From positions 2,299,001 through 2,363,000 of the forward strand of contig JAHRBS010000012.1 in assembly GCA_024305745.1 (NCBI GenBank): DNA of 64,000 nucleotides, in the 5' to 3' direction. Positions 22,765 to 34,236 of the stretch are shown here, in pieces. Made by a program: the position numbers and the translations under genes. How positions within the stretch are numbered: the stretch's first letter is position 1; each line of letters begins with the position of its first letter. This stretch comes from Polyporus tsugae. Taxonomy: Eukaryota; Basidiomycota; Agaricomycetes; Polyporales; Polyporaceae. The notes beneath the pieces are model-generated. The model worked only from the letters and a program-made list of their open reading frames with translations. It made no database searches and had not been told where the DNA came from.

Positions 22765-25700
22765 ATGGACCACAAACTTGCCAACATCTCCGACGTCGCC
22801 GATAACACCTTCGACTTTGTCATCGTCGGTACGTTAACATTCACGTTGCCGACATCCCTCCCCCCGCTCTCCGCGCTCATCGCCCCCTCCGCGAATTACA
22901 GGTGGTGGAGTAAGCGCAGTCCACTGTTTCGCATCCATCTCTGTCTCACACACCTCTCTTCAGGTCGCCGGATGTGCCCTCGCGGCGCGCCTCTCCGAGA
23001 ACCCCAATTTCACCGTTGCCCTCCTCGAAGCCGGCAATGCCCACATCGACGACCCCCTCATCAGTGCGCATCCCTCCCTATCGATCGCAGCACTGTACCA
23101 CCGCGTGTTAACTAGCCGACTGCGATCGCACAGCGACTCCCGACGGATGGATGAGGCAGCTCTTCAACCCCGAGTACGACTGGGTCTACCGCACCGTCCC
23201 ACAGAAGAACTCCAAGAATGCTGTCACTACCCCCGACGGGGCGCCTGACCCCAGCTTCTATTGGACGCGGTCAGCAGCTTCCATCTATCCAGCACGCAAT
23301 GACATACTCACCATTCCATGTCCAGGGGCAAAGGGCTCGGCGGGAGTTCCGCGATCAACTTCCTCATGTGGACCAGACCTCAGCGCGAAGAGATCGATGG
23401 TCCGTCCCATAATGCGTCCCGCACGAGCGGTGTTAACTAAAGACGACGAGCAGCCATCGAGGCCCTGGGCAACGAGGGCTGGAACTGGGCCCGATACTTC
23501 GAGGCCTCGAAGAAGTCGGAGAGGTAGATGGGGGCTCGACTCTGCGTCTCCAGGCTGCTGCTCACTGCGTCGCAGTTTCCACCCTACCGTTCGCACCAAC
23601 GATTCCGAGTACGCAGACAAGTACAAGGAGGAATCCGTTGGATCCAGTGGTAGATCGTCTCGCTCTGAAGTGCAATGGTTGTAGCTCAATTTGCTCAATA
23701 GGCCCCCTCCCCATCTCTTTCACGAGGACGGTCTCTGGTGCTGAGTCGCGCTTCCAAAAGGTGACCATCATGTGTGCATCTCCGTTAAAACCACAATCAT
23801 CTAAATATTCACAGGCACTGAGTGCTTTTGGGGTCGACGTCATTGACGATGGGGTAAGTTGTCTAGTTGTGTAGTCTTGCCGGTCGTTACTGACAGCTAC
23901 CGGTAACAGCTGAACGGAGCGGTGCGTCTCGTCATGACCGAAACTGAGATGGACCCCCCTACTCACTGGTTGTTATACAGCACGTTGGCACTTTCAAGTG
24001 CGCGTCAAACATCGAGGCGGGTACGGGAACCCGCAGCACGGCGGCTACAGTACGGTTTGATGTTTTTCTGCAGCAGTTTTCACATTCTCAAAATCGCTAT
24101 GTAGGGATATCTTTTCCCCGCTCTCGACCGTCCGAACCTCAAGGTCTTGACCGGCGCCCACGTGCGCCGTCTCCTCACCGCTAAGCAAACCGAAGGCGTG
24201 GTCGCAACCGGGGCCGAGTTTGGACACGGTGAACAGGTCTACACTGTCAACGCGAGCAAGGAGGTAATCCTCTGTGCTGGGTAAGTCACAGTCGAGGTGA
24301 CGATAGCCGCCTTAAACCATCTTACACATTGACATTTTCCAGCACTGTCAAGTCTCCGCACATCCTCGAGCTGAGCGGTATCGGGAACCATGCCACTTTG
24401 GAAACCGCCAATATTCCGGTCCAGGTCGATCTCCCCGCCGTCGGTGAGAACCTCCAAGACCACATCATCTTCTGCGGGAACATGTGGCGTACGTTGTTCC
24501 CCATGAGTTTCCGGGCATTTTCGTGGAATTAAACCCTGTTCAGAAATGAAGGACGGCCACAACTTCGTCACCAGCGACACCCTCCCGGTCCCTGACCTTC
24601 AGGCAAAGCTCCGCGAGATATAGTGAGTCACGAGTCACTTCTCATGCACTTCACCGTCTCATACAAGAGATAGCGGTGGCATTGGCGGACCAGTCTCCCT
24701 CGCCACCACCGGTGTCACGTTCCTTCCCATCAAGGCTATCTCGGACCGCGCCGCGGAGCTGATCGAGACGGCGGAGCGCGACATTGCCAGCAAGGCAGAC
24801 AAGTTGCCCGCTGGCTTGAAGGAGCAGTACGACGCCCAGCTGGCTCTGTACAAGTCCGCGGACGTGCCGTCGGTCGAGTTCATCGTGTTCCCCTTCAACC
24901 CGCATCCGAATGGTCTGTTGTTTCTCTCTGCTCGTCACGCTGCGCCGTGCTCTGATCGGCGGCCCGAACGAACTCTCTGCAGGCCAAGCCGTCCCGCTCG
25001 TAGGCCTCTTCCCCATCCTCAGCCACCCGTTCTCGCGTGGGTCCATCGTGCGTTCTCCTTCTGCTCTTCCCCTTCCCCGCAAAGACCCGCGGCACTCACT
25101 CATTGTCCGGCCTTTCAGCACGCCACCACGGCCGACCCCGCCGTCGAGCCCGCCATCGACCCGAACTACCTCGGCGAGCAGGTTGATTTCGAGATCCTCC
25201 TAGACGCCGCCAAGTTCGTCCTCAAGGTCGCCGGCACCGCGCCCTGGCAGGACGCCGCCGAGCGCGAGCTGTTCCCCGGCGCCGCGGGCGCGACCGAGGA
25301 GAGCCTGCGTGGTGAGTAGCATGGATTCTCGTTCGAGAGTGTGCGTCGTGCGCGTAGCTGGTTCCTCATTGTCCTCCTCCCCCCCTTCGTCTTTGCAGAC
25401 TTTGTCAGGAACTTCATCAGCACTGTGTGGCGTAAGTAACTCGTTAACCTCCTTATGCCGTGAAGTGGGCGCTGAACTTTCGGATAGACGCATGCGGCAC
25501 CTGCTCGATGCTCCCGCAGGACAAGGGCGGGGTTGTCGACGCCAGTCTCAAGGTCCTGATCTCCATCGTAACATCTGAAGGTGCCAGTCTCTGACGTCGC
25601 GGTTTTAGGTGTACGGCACGACAAACATACGCGTTGCGGACCTCTCGACTTTGCCTCTCATAACTGCCGCGCACACTCAGAGTATGTTGAACCTAGCTAT

Positions 25701-25861
25701 TGAGCTTGATCATGCATGCGATGCTGACGATGGGGCTTAGCTACGGTGTACGCTATTGCCGAGCAAGGTTCGTCGCTTTCTTGTTGATTTACTGTCGCTT
25801 CAAGGAGCTCACGGGATCGGTTCTAGCTGCTGACATTATCAAGAAGAACTATGGTTTCTGA
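22765..25861 (+). CDS. GMC oxidoreductase, aryl-alcohol-oxidase-like
   Basis: An FAD-dependent alcohol oxidase or dehydrogenase. About 22 exons join to about 611 codons. The ADP-binding motif reads DFVIVGGGVAGCALAARL, with its glycines encoded by an 8-base exon (22902-22909). The GMC signature GKGLGGSSAINFLMWTR, the second signature region GTVKSPHILELSGIG, and the C-terminal catalytic segments WHACGTCSM and LITAAHTQTTVYAIAEQ are all present, so both active-site His positions look intact. No secretion signal precedes the FAD motif, which points to an intracellular enzyme unlike the secreted lignin-degrading ones. A 12-base exon lies at 23910-23921. The intron ending AGATAG before 24673 was chosen because other acceptors give a stop. 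Confidence 0.9.
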
Positions 25862-26689
25862 GTCTGACAGTAAGGCGAGGGCCATAGGCGGGCGAGCATG
25901 AGACGCGAAGCCCGAGGATGAAGACATGCATGCTTGCGACACAAGCATATTACTGTGATACCTGTGTTATGGACTGTACTATCATATTGTTGTATTCAGG
26001 TGTATAGCGACTGTGATATGAACGATCAAGTTCGAACGCCGACCAACTACGGCCGGTGTTAGGACCAGTGGCCCAAAGTCCGCAAGCCCTCCCTGGACCA
26101 CGGGGCCAAACGCGCAACCTGCAAGAAGTCGATGATAGGAAGGCGAGGGAGACTTTATTGAATGCGAGCCTCAAGAGCATCACTATGTGCCGGGCCTCGA
26201 TCGTTTCGGCGGCATGGTCGGGCCCACTTGGCAAAGCCACTGTCTAGATGTGTAGCACTCTCAGTTGTAAAACCGAGATGGCCCGATGGCTGAATGTGCT
26301 CCGTAGGTTAGAAACACCGTGTACCAACATTAAAGAAGGGCAAGAAGCTGGTGGAGTATGATCCTCAGAGAGCGTCATCTCGACCTTTCATTCGGATCTG
26401 AGGCCTGAGGACCGAACGAACCATCGTCTTGGGAATACAAAGCTGTAATCTCTGGCACCCAATCATGACTAGCTAGGCTTGACCGTGGGCCGACTATATA
26501 CAGACGGTTCCTTTTGATTACGAATTGAAAGCTAACGCTCCATCCGATGCGAACATTCATCTACATTGCGACACCGTGCAGACGTACGAAGCTCCTTTGC
26601 CAGAGACGACATGGGTGCAAATGGACTTTAATGATCGGCATCGTGTTCCTGCTACGGTGAGCGGAACAGGGGTCTTCGGCCGACAGGAT
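25862..26689. other. Intergenic, GMC 3' flank to repeat copy B
   Basis: About 0.8 kb with no gene that I recognise on either strand. Confidence 0.5.
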
Positions 26690-29153
26690 TGTACATGTAT
26701 CACTTCACCAAACTACCCGCCGGTCTGTATGCTGGTATTTGAACCGTGGGAGATAGATATTGTGTGTCTCTCGTCGGGACCATCGGGCACAGACCATCTT
26801 TGGGACGCATATAATTCTTCACACCCATTCGCCCGAGCGGGTCGAGCGTCGATCACCCATGCTGATGAACAAAATGTTCACCGCGTCCGTGAGTACCTTT
26901 GTTATGCGGCGGAGACCGCTACCGCTTCGATATATTATACTCTTTAGACTACTACTATATATATTTACATGTCACGGAAACGATCTAATCTCCTCCGCTA
27001 CTAATACTCTATTTCAGAAGACTTACTGAAGTGTTCCAGATCGGAGCTAAGCATCACTAAATAACTCGTATGCGTCAGTGAACGTGTCCAACGTCAACAC
27101 TCACTTGCATATTTCCACGCCTAGTTTTGAAGATCCTGGTGCACGCTACAATTTTGCGTAAGTCTTCAACCGAATGCCGCCGAACGTTGGAGACACTCAC
27201 CAGTCGGAGGCTCAGCCTTGCAGTGCGACGCGCCCACTCCGCACAATCCGAGTCGCCCGTCCCCGACAGGCGACTGTACCGGAAGGGCGTTGGCTCATCC
27301 ACCTCTTCGCCGGCACAGTGAAGTGATTCGCGGCGAGGGTGGGAGCCTGAGTGCGACGCGCCGCGAACGTCGACAGCCACCAGGTGGGCTTACCATCGAC
27401 GGGGCGGCTGACACCTAGTGCCGGTGGGTACTAGAGTCGAGGCGGTGAGGCTTTGTCTTGCGCGGCCAACTCGGGAATCGAATGAACTTACGTGGTGGTG
27501 GGTCAGCCATGCAATGTGGCGTGCCATCCCCATGGCAGGGGTGGCGCCAGAGAGAGAGAAAGGAGAGAAAGGAGAAGAAACCTGTTCGCCACAACGATGA
27601 GCGACAACCATGGGGAAGGATGCGAGCGGACATACCGAGAAGGGTTGGTGAATGGACACCTCCGACACAGTCTGATAGTGAAGGGTTAGCTGAAGGAAAT
27701 GTGGCAGACGAGGACAAGGCGACATACGCGTCGATGGTGAGGTGCCCAGCGACCCCGTCCCCGCCAGAGACGGCGAGGACATGTGGGGGAGAAACATCCC
27801 AGTCCGACGTTCAGCCCCTCACGGGAGAGCGTACGACCAGCGACCCGCATAGCATATACCAATGCGGGTCACCGGCGCACCTAAGAGAGGGTAGAGAGGG
27901 AGAAGTGAACATGGGAGTTCTGAGGAGAGAGAGAGCGGGCGAGGACGACTGGCTTTATAGGCTGGAGGCTGGGATGTTCGGCATATGTCGGCATGTTGAT
28001 GTTGGAGTGAGGCTGGAAATCGGACAAGAGGTCAGCCGTATTCGGGTCGAGAAGGCGTGTGATTTCTGTTCTTCGCTCGTCTCAGCGATTGATTGCGGGC
28101 AGTCCGCCACAGCGTCCTGCCATTTGCGTGCGTTTTACAACACCGCCCAAAGGCGAACCCTTGTAAAAGTTTTGGGGACACAGGCCTCAGCAGTCATCAA
28201 AATTGATACCGTATCAGCGTGAACGCTTTCAGTGGCTCCTCTGCGGCGTTCGTCTCCGCCGGGGACGGACTCTCCGGCCGGCATTTTGTCTTCCCGGTCT
28301 CTGGCATGGGAGAAAATAGTGGATCATCCTGTTCGGGAGTGATCGAGAGGGGTGAAGGGAGCATTCCAAGCGAAGAGATGCGGGCCGGCGGTGAGTTCTG
28401 GAACCAAACTGGAATGCAGTTCGTCCGCTTTGACGTTGCCCCCTGTACAGAAACCGCGACGTCGACGATATTTGCAGCCATTTCGCCGCTAGATCATACC
28501 ACGTACATCAAGCGTAGTCGCCAGTGAAGAGGAGCTACTATTCACAATGCGCAGGCAGCAACGGCTGAAGCGAGCCGCCCGCATGTAGGCCGACCTCCAT
28601 TTTTTCAAGAGTGGATTTGACGATGCTGTGTAGGTAGACTGGTCAGAATCGCGACTACTGTGGACAAACCACAAGATATCGATATCATACGCACCGTCGC
28701 GCTCTCGCGGTGGAGCATAAAATAGTATGTCTTGGAACTTCTCTTTTGCAGGTCCGTCAGGATTGGGGTTGAGGTTATTGAGAGTAGGCAGCCGCTGCGA
28801 TGGCTACTGTGGTGGCGGCTTTCGTGCCCTGTCCCGTGTATCCGCAGTACAGATTGAGGTGTCGATCACAGTCAATAATATACGCTTAGAGGTATGTATG
28901 TGTGTCAGTCCGTATCTACTGCATCACCCCGAATAGCTCGATACAGCCCACCCGCCATTATGCGGCACAGCTCGCGGATCCCATCGAGGGTGATCTCCAG
29001 GACCAAGATCATCGCCCACCATAGCTCATCGCAATCGGCTCGATCGGTGCACATCCATGGCTGCAGGATTGTCGGTCCGTCATTGCAGCGAGGCACGTCG
29101 TTCCGGTTGCGAGCCTCCCGCTGCCTCAAGCAATATGCGCTGTGGGGATGAGG
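26690..29153 (-). repeat. Dispersed repeat, copy B (inverted)
   Basis: This copy is the reverse complement of copy A over about 2.46 kb and looks more than 85-90 percent identical by eye in most blocks. Its edges match A at 29153 (A 1193) and 26690 (A 3727). It lacks the 116-base block of A. The frame MRQREARNRNDVPRCNDGP (minus, from 29129) is open here, while the same frame in A has a TAG. A plus-strand frame of 254 codons (27458-28222) corresponds to a 221-codon minus frame in A, but neither looks like a known protein. Confidence 0.8.
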
Positions 29154-29994
29154 ATAGGGCTAGAGAAAGGAGCAATCAGAACGACATACCATATGTTCGG
29201 AACAGAACACCGATTCCTTGGCTGGGGCAATTTTACAGGTCAGAACCAGGCTTCAGGCCCAGGGACGATTGATGGAAGTCCCCATCGGTGGAGAAGCTTG
29301 AGGTCCAGGGCGGAGCGCCTAGGGGCTTGCGACGTGGTGACAGCGTGTTAGAGAGTCTTGTGAAGCGTGGATTGGTGGTACTATGGCGGAAGAGAGGAGG
29401 CAATGAACATGGATCGTACGTGCCGCAGGCTGTCGGGAACAAGAGACCCTGGGGTAATATATCATATCCGTAGAGATCGCGTCGTGTAAGGATATCGATA
29501 TCCGAGTTCTTGAGTACGCCTTCGGTGCCAAAGACGGTTGAAGAGATTTCTGCTGTTGATAGGGTTCATAATGTGAGTCTTGCGTAACTTCGAGGGTTTG
29601 GGGATAGGGCCGGCGACGAAGGACGGTCGAGAGCTGCCGTCGATCGTGCAAGTTAGTCCCCGGCGGAGTTCGGCCAGGCAGTGCCAAAGGAACTGCAGCG
29701 AAGGCAAGCATAAACGTGAGTAGAGTAGTCATGAGATAGTTGCAGCCCGCGGGGAGGATGAGATAGGTCACGAGCACATGACCAAACCATTTAATGAACC
29801 ACATCCGCGGTCCAGGGGTACGCGTAGCTCTACGTAGTTGGCTTTGAAGGGGGCGACAACTGGCCAGTTGAACGCAAGAGAAAAAGGGCTCAAACCTAGA
29901 ATGATGCTTGAAGCACCGACAATATGTTAAGCACACATCCGTTCCATGCCATTTACACTGTGATTCGTGAAGGTAATCATTGACCGTGCCGTAT
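29154..29994. other. Intergenic, repeat copy B to SDH3
   Basis: About 0.84 kb. The right part is the 3' flank of SDH3. Nothing coding is recognised. Confidence 0.5.
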
Positions 29995-30801
29995 TCACAT
30001 GAGCACAAGTGCAATAGTGGAGACCGCGGTCGCCCCAAGGACCGTGTATCCGGACGAGTACGCGCCTTTGAGGCTGAGGACTGAAGGGTAGGCGTGGCAG
30101 AGATAAGCTCGAGTTAGAACGACGGTGATATGCGGGTACCGCGAGTACGCGGAAGAGCTAACCGTACTCACACTTGCCCAGATCCCAACTCAGGTGACGT
30201 AGTCCGTTCAACGAATGGAACGCGAACGGCGCGGCGAGAATGGCCTTGCCGGCGTACTTGACACTCTCGGGGAGAGCGGCAATGATCTCGATGACGTTTG
30301 CGGAGCTGAATGTCTCGGGCGCAACGAGGTATGCGAGCGCGTAGCCGTACAGCACTAGGGGGGACGTCTGAGACACGGGCAGGACGAAGAAAGCGGGTTA
30401 TAGGTCAAAGGTACTCACGAACGCTGATGCCAGTACCGGCGACACGGTGGGCAATAGAGGCAACCCAGGTGAGCTGGGGCTGGTAGATGGTGAAGTGGGG
30501 GGAGGAAGGACGAAGGAGACGTTGCTTGTTCAGGATTCCTTGGGCGGCGGATGGAGGGAGCGACTCGGTTTGAATGGAGCTGTGTTTCGCGAGCATAGAT
30601 TCAGTGCACAATGCCCCAAAGATGTTTTGGGAACGATGTACTCACCGCCTGACGAGATTGCGAAGAGCTGGGCTTTGGGCCACTGCGAACACGAGTTTGA
30701 GCTACGTCTGACAACAGGTACGCTGTATACTCACCATTTCTGGGCCTGAGGACCGTCTGCCTGAGAGCGGGACCGAGACCAAGAGCACGGTGGGCGAGCA
30801 T
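29995..30801 (-). CDS. SDH3: Succinate dehydrogenase cytochrome b subunit (SDH3)
   Basis: Membrane anchor subunit of mitochondrial complex II, which binds heme b and ubiquinone. Five exons join to 177 codons: 30735-30801, 30646-30682, 30419-30579, 30172-30354, 29995-30080. The N terminus MLAHRALGLGPALRQTVL is a basic, Ser/Ala-rich mitochondrial presequence. The family signatures are present: RPSSPHFTIYQPQLTWVASI, the HRVAGTG quinone-site motif, and FHSLNGLRHLSWDLGK with the heme-ligand His. Three hydrophobic segments follow the usual spacing. The acceptor before the exon at 30354 (CCCTAG) was chosen because it yields SVLLYGYALAYL. Confidence 0.94.
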
Positions 30802-31021
30802 GGTGGGATGGGAGCAGCTCGTCGTCGGTGTGACCGTCAGTCGTAACTTCTCTGAACGGCTTCGGGGCCACTCGGCCGAAAACAGTCCAAGACCCTAACC
30901 TCAGGACGACTACTCTCATAAAGGCCTAGTATGCTGATCAACTTGAACTTCATTCGATACTGATACATCGATAATTTCGTAACGAGCAAGCCATACAAGT
31001 CAATGACGTTCAACGAATATG

Positions 31022-32140
31022 TTACAGGCTCTCAGGTTGTTCGGGAAACAGCGCATTGCCAACTTCGTCTTTTTTGTCCGTCCAAGCCGAGAACTCGCCC
31101 CAGTGGCGCAGAAAAGGCACCCCAAAGTCTACTTTGCCGCCGTTTTCCTGCACCCCGTAAACCATCTTGATCATCTTGCCCGAGACCTTATACGCATACG
31201 ACTGCAGCTTCACCGCTAGCGCCTTCCCCTCCAGACCGCCAGGCTCCTGATAACCACGTGGATCGAAGTTGGTAGGGTTGAACGCCGGTACTTGGGAACG
31301 GCGGAAGTACATGAACCTGCAGTACTCGTTGACAACAGGGATTGCGACGACTTCTTTGTAAGACTCGTGCTTCGCGAATATGACTTGCACAGCCTGGATG
31401 ACTTGGGGCAGCATCTTCTCTGCGACGGAATTGACATCGCCCTGACGCTCCTTCCATGCACGGCCATCGTTGGGTGGGTTGAAGATTTTGACCTCAACGA
31501 TGGCCAGGTTGTAGCGGACACGCTCGTTGTCCAGCTCGTCTAGGTACGCTTTGACAAGCCGGTAGTCAGGATAGCGAGTAATCTTCACATGGACCCTAGT
31601 TGACGCAGACGAAGAGGTTGCACCGGCCGATGAAGACATGGGGTCCTCAGCGACAGATATATCCTGCGGCGCGCGAGGCTCCACTGGTGGTTATCGATTG
31701 TTAAAACACAGAATTTTGTTGATGCGAAGAGTGGACTAACCGTCGTCCGTGAGCCCCGGATCGCCCTCTTCCTCCTCGGCTTCGTCTTCCTCCGTCACCG
31801 TGGTGCCTCGGCCTCCTTCGGCTGCATCCTCCCCTTCCTCGGCAATAGCCTCATTGCTACGCATGCGATTTTGGCTGATTGAGGAGACGGATGGAACATA
31901 GTCTGGGTCATTGAACCCTTCCAGCTCGCTGCGCGAGAACTCCGGATTGAAAGTAAGAACACCCTGTGGATCACAGTAAAATGCAACGCGCTGGTGGTCC
32001 TTGATCGTCTCCAGATGACAACAGTGACCTATGAGCTGATAGATGGCTCCATATAGGTTATGCTCCATGCCTGTGGAGAGCGCATAGCGGATCTGGCGGC
32101 GGGCATTACGGAGGTAAATGGAGGTGGTGGCATCCTCCAT
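31022..32140 (-). CDS. Hypothetical protein with PD-(D/E)XK-like motif
   Basis: I do not recognise a named family. Two exons (31741-32140, 31022-31683) join to 353 codons. The first part (MEDATTSIYLRNARRQIRYA...) is helical, followed by an acidic linker (TEEDEAEEEEGDPG). The second part holds TRYPDYRLVKAYL (PD at 172-173) and NLAIVEVKIFNPP (E197, K199). That PD-x23-ExK spacing between strand-like segments resembles the restriction-endonuclease-like nuclease fold, but this is inference from a short pattern. The remainder (VVAIPVVNEYCRFMYFRR and following) has mixed alpha/beta character. No signal peptide or helix-spanning segment is seen. It is divergent from the next gene. Confidence 0.75.
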
Positions 32141-32891
32141 CGGGGAGTTGGGAAGGTGAAAAGGAAGGTGGAGTGGAATGAGCTGCGAACGAGGTCGGAC
32201 GGGGCTGACTATATACGACGCTCGGAATATTGGGACAACAATGGCCGTGTGTACGTCCGCATTGAGCAGGACGCAAATTCGAGGTGTATGTCCGCATTGA
32301 GCAGGAAGCAAGTTCAGATTGACTCCAAGTCAGATCTACGTGCTGATGTTCAGTGGTCGATAACAAAGGATGATTCGGATTCGGATTCATATTTCCACGC
32401 TCACCCTATTGTTCTAATCTGGTTGAAGTTAGCGGTCAAAAGGTTAACTGGATGCCGAGTCATTCTACGTTCCTTGCCTTTTCAAGTAGTGCCAGTGCTG
32501 CACAAGCTCAATTCCCGGTACGGGACTGTAGCAGATCGAGCGACGTACTGGTTGCTATTGGACGATTGAAAATATCATCTTCGCGACAAGTCTGCCACCC
32601 AAGGGCGGATGGCCTAGGGCGTATGTATGTGGGGGTGGCCACAAGTTGAGCCGTTCGAATTCGAACAGAGGACTCCCGACGAGAATCGGGCGCCAAATAA
32701 TTGATCCGAGCTTCCGGGAACTTGCCGAGGCAGTTGCGAGTCAAGTTCAATCATGTTACAATTGCCCCGTCGATCTTACTTATTGTTCGCTACTTTCGTC
32801 TGACTTTGGGTGTGCAGTTGTCGCTATAAACGTTCTCATCCTCTCCATCGCATTACTTGTCCACACTGTCCCCTTTATCATCGCTCCCGTC
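32141..32891. promoter_or_regulatory. Divergent intergenic region between two hypothetical genes
   Basis: About 0.75 kb. AGGTGTATGTCCGCATTGAGCAGGA-like phrases (GTACGTCCGCATTGAGCAGG near 32252 and GTATGTCCGCATTGAGCAGG near 32285) form a short direct repeat. No gene is supported. Confidence 0.5.
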
Positions 32892-33699
32892 ATGTCTCAG
32901 ACAGAAACCGCGCCACTCAACATGTCGCTGGCGGTGCTGTTCGCTCCAGCGGATGGTCGCGCGTACCGTCCTGAAGTGCGTAAACGCAGCTCGTGTCTAT
33001 CCCCTCGTTCATCGATTGACCAGTCCATCACAGGATAAAGACCGTGTTTTCGCCCAACAGCCACTCGAGGGTCCATCCTTGCCAGGCTACCTCATCCCAT
33101 CCCATACCTCCACTCTCAAACCTCCAACTCTGGTGTACGGCTGGAGGCTCGGACACGACAAGCTCATGCAAATTGCCCTTGACAACTTTCCACAAGTCGT
33201 CCGCTACCGCAGTGCACCCGCTACGCTTGGTTTGGGTAACGAAGAAAACGAACACTACACTGAGGAGGACTGGGCGCACGAGCGCCCAAACATTGCCGAG
33301 ACGATCTTCGACTATGACTTCATTGTCGCTCTACGCGAGCACCTGGGTATCGGACCGGAGGGTGACAACCTATTCAACATTGACGTTCTTTACGATAGTC
33401 AGAGAGAGGCCGAGTTTGGTCTGACTGTCGGGTCGAATTATCTCAAGGTGCTCAAGAAGGACTTCCTCCAGAAGCTCGAAGCGCTCATTGCCCCCGATGA
33501 GCCCGCGATGTGGTGGCTACACTGCAAAAAGTGGATGTGGCGTAGAGCCGTGCCCCAAGGCAAGAGTAAGAGTAAGCGAGTTCCTCCCCACTGTGATGAA
33601 AAGGGAGGCTGACATCGCTCCATAGCCAAGACCAAGTACCTCATACGGGACCCCAAGCTGGTCGTGACCCTCGAGGAGGTGACTCGGTCTGTCTCGTGA
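32892..33699 (+). CDS. Hypothetical conserved-looking protein, 229 aa
   Basis: Three exons (32892-32975, 33034-33565, 33626-33699) join cleanly to 229 codons beginning MSQTETAPLNMSLAVLFAPA. I do not recognise the family. The middle contains LVYGWRLGHDKLMQIALDNF, then DYDFIVALREHLGIGPEGDN and a Lys-rich, Trp-rich stretch (EPAMWWLHCKKWMWRR). No transmembrane segment or signal peptide is visible. Splice sites (GTGCGT...CACAG, GTAAGA...CATAG) are ordinary for this genome, which supports a real gene. Confidence 0.7.
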
Positions 33700-34236
33700 A
33701 TATATCCCCTCTTCTTTTCCTGTATATCTTCAGCATCCCGCCCTTCAGCCTCCTCCCTTCTCTCCCAGCATGCCCTTTCCCTTCCGGTAGTGTTGCATCG
33801 TCCATCGTGGCTCTCTCTTATATTTACCAGACCGTCTGTGATATCTACCCTGTGAAGAACAGGCTTTCGGCGGAATAATATCGACAAACAATTCGTTCAG
33901 ACCACGCTCAGGCTTTTGATGGTCTTTCAGTCGTGCTATAACCAGTAGACTCGAATTTGAGGGCCACCGCCAACTGTGACTTCCTCAATATTAGACAGAA
34001 GGTACGTGAAGACCCTAACACATTCGTTGACCACCATATATATGGCGGGATCTGACGGGATGCCGGCATCTCAAATAAAAAGGTCCGTGGTAAACGCGCG
34101 TTCATGTTCTCAGACTTCACTTGCGACCAACGATAACACTAGAACTGCTGTACGTATTTTGCGCTACTTTTCCAGTACCGCCGTGCCCAACGTCCTGAAT
34201 AGCCTTGGGCTCCTCTCGGGTATTGTCAATCGCAAA
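33700..34236. other. Intergenic, 3' flank and AKR upstream region
   Basis: About 0.54 kb without a supported gene. A long frame runs into the aldo/keto reductase ATG from upstream, but its codons do not look conserved. Confidence 0.5.

Noticed and set aside
30447..30749. 100-codon plus frame over SDH3
   Set aside because: Antisense shadow crossing SDH3 exons and introns.
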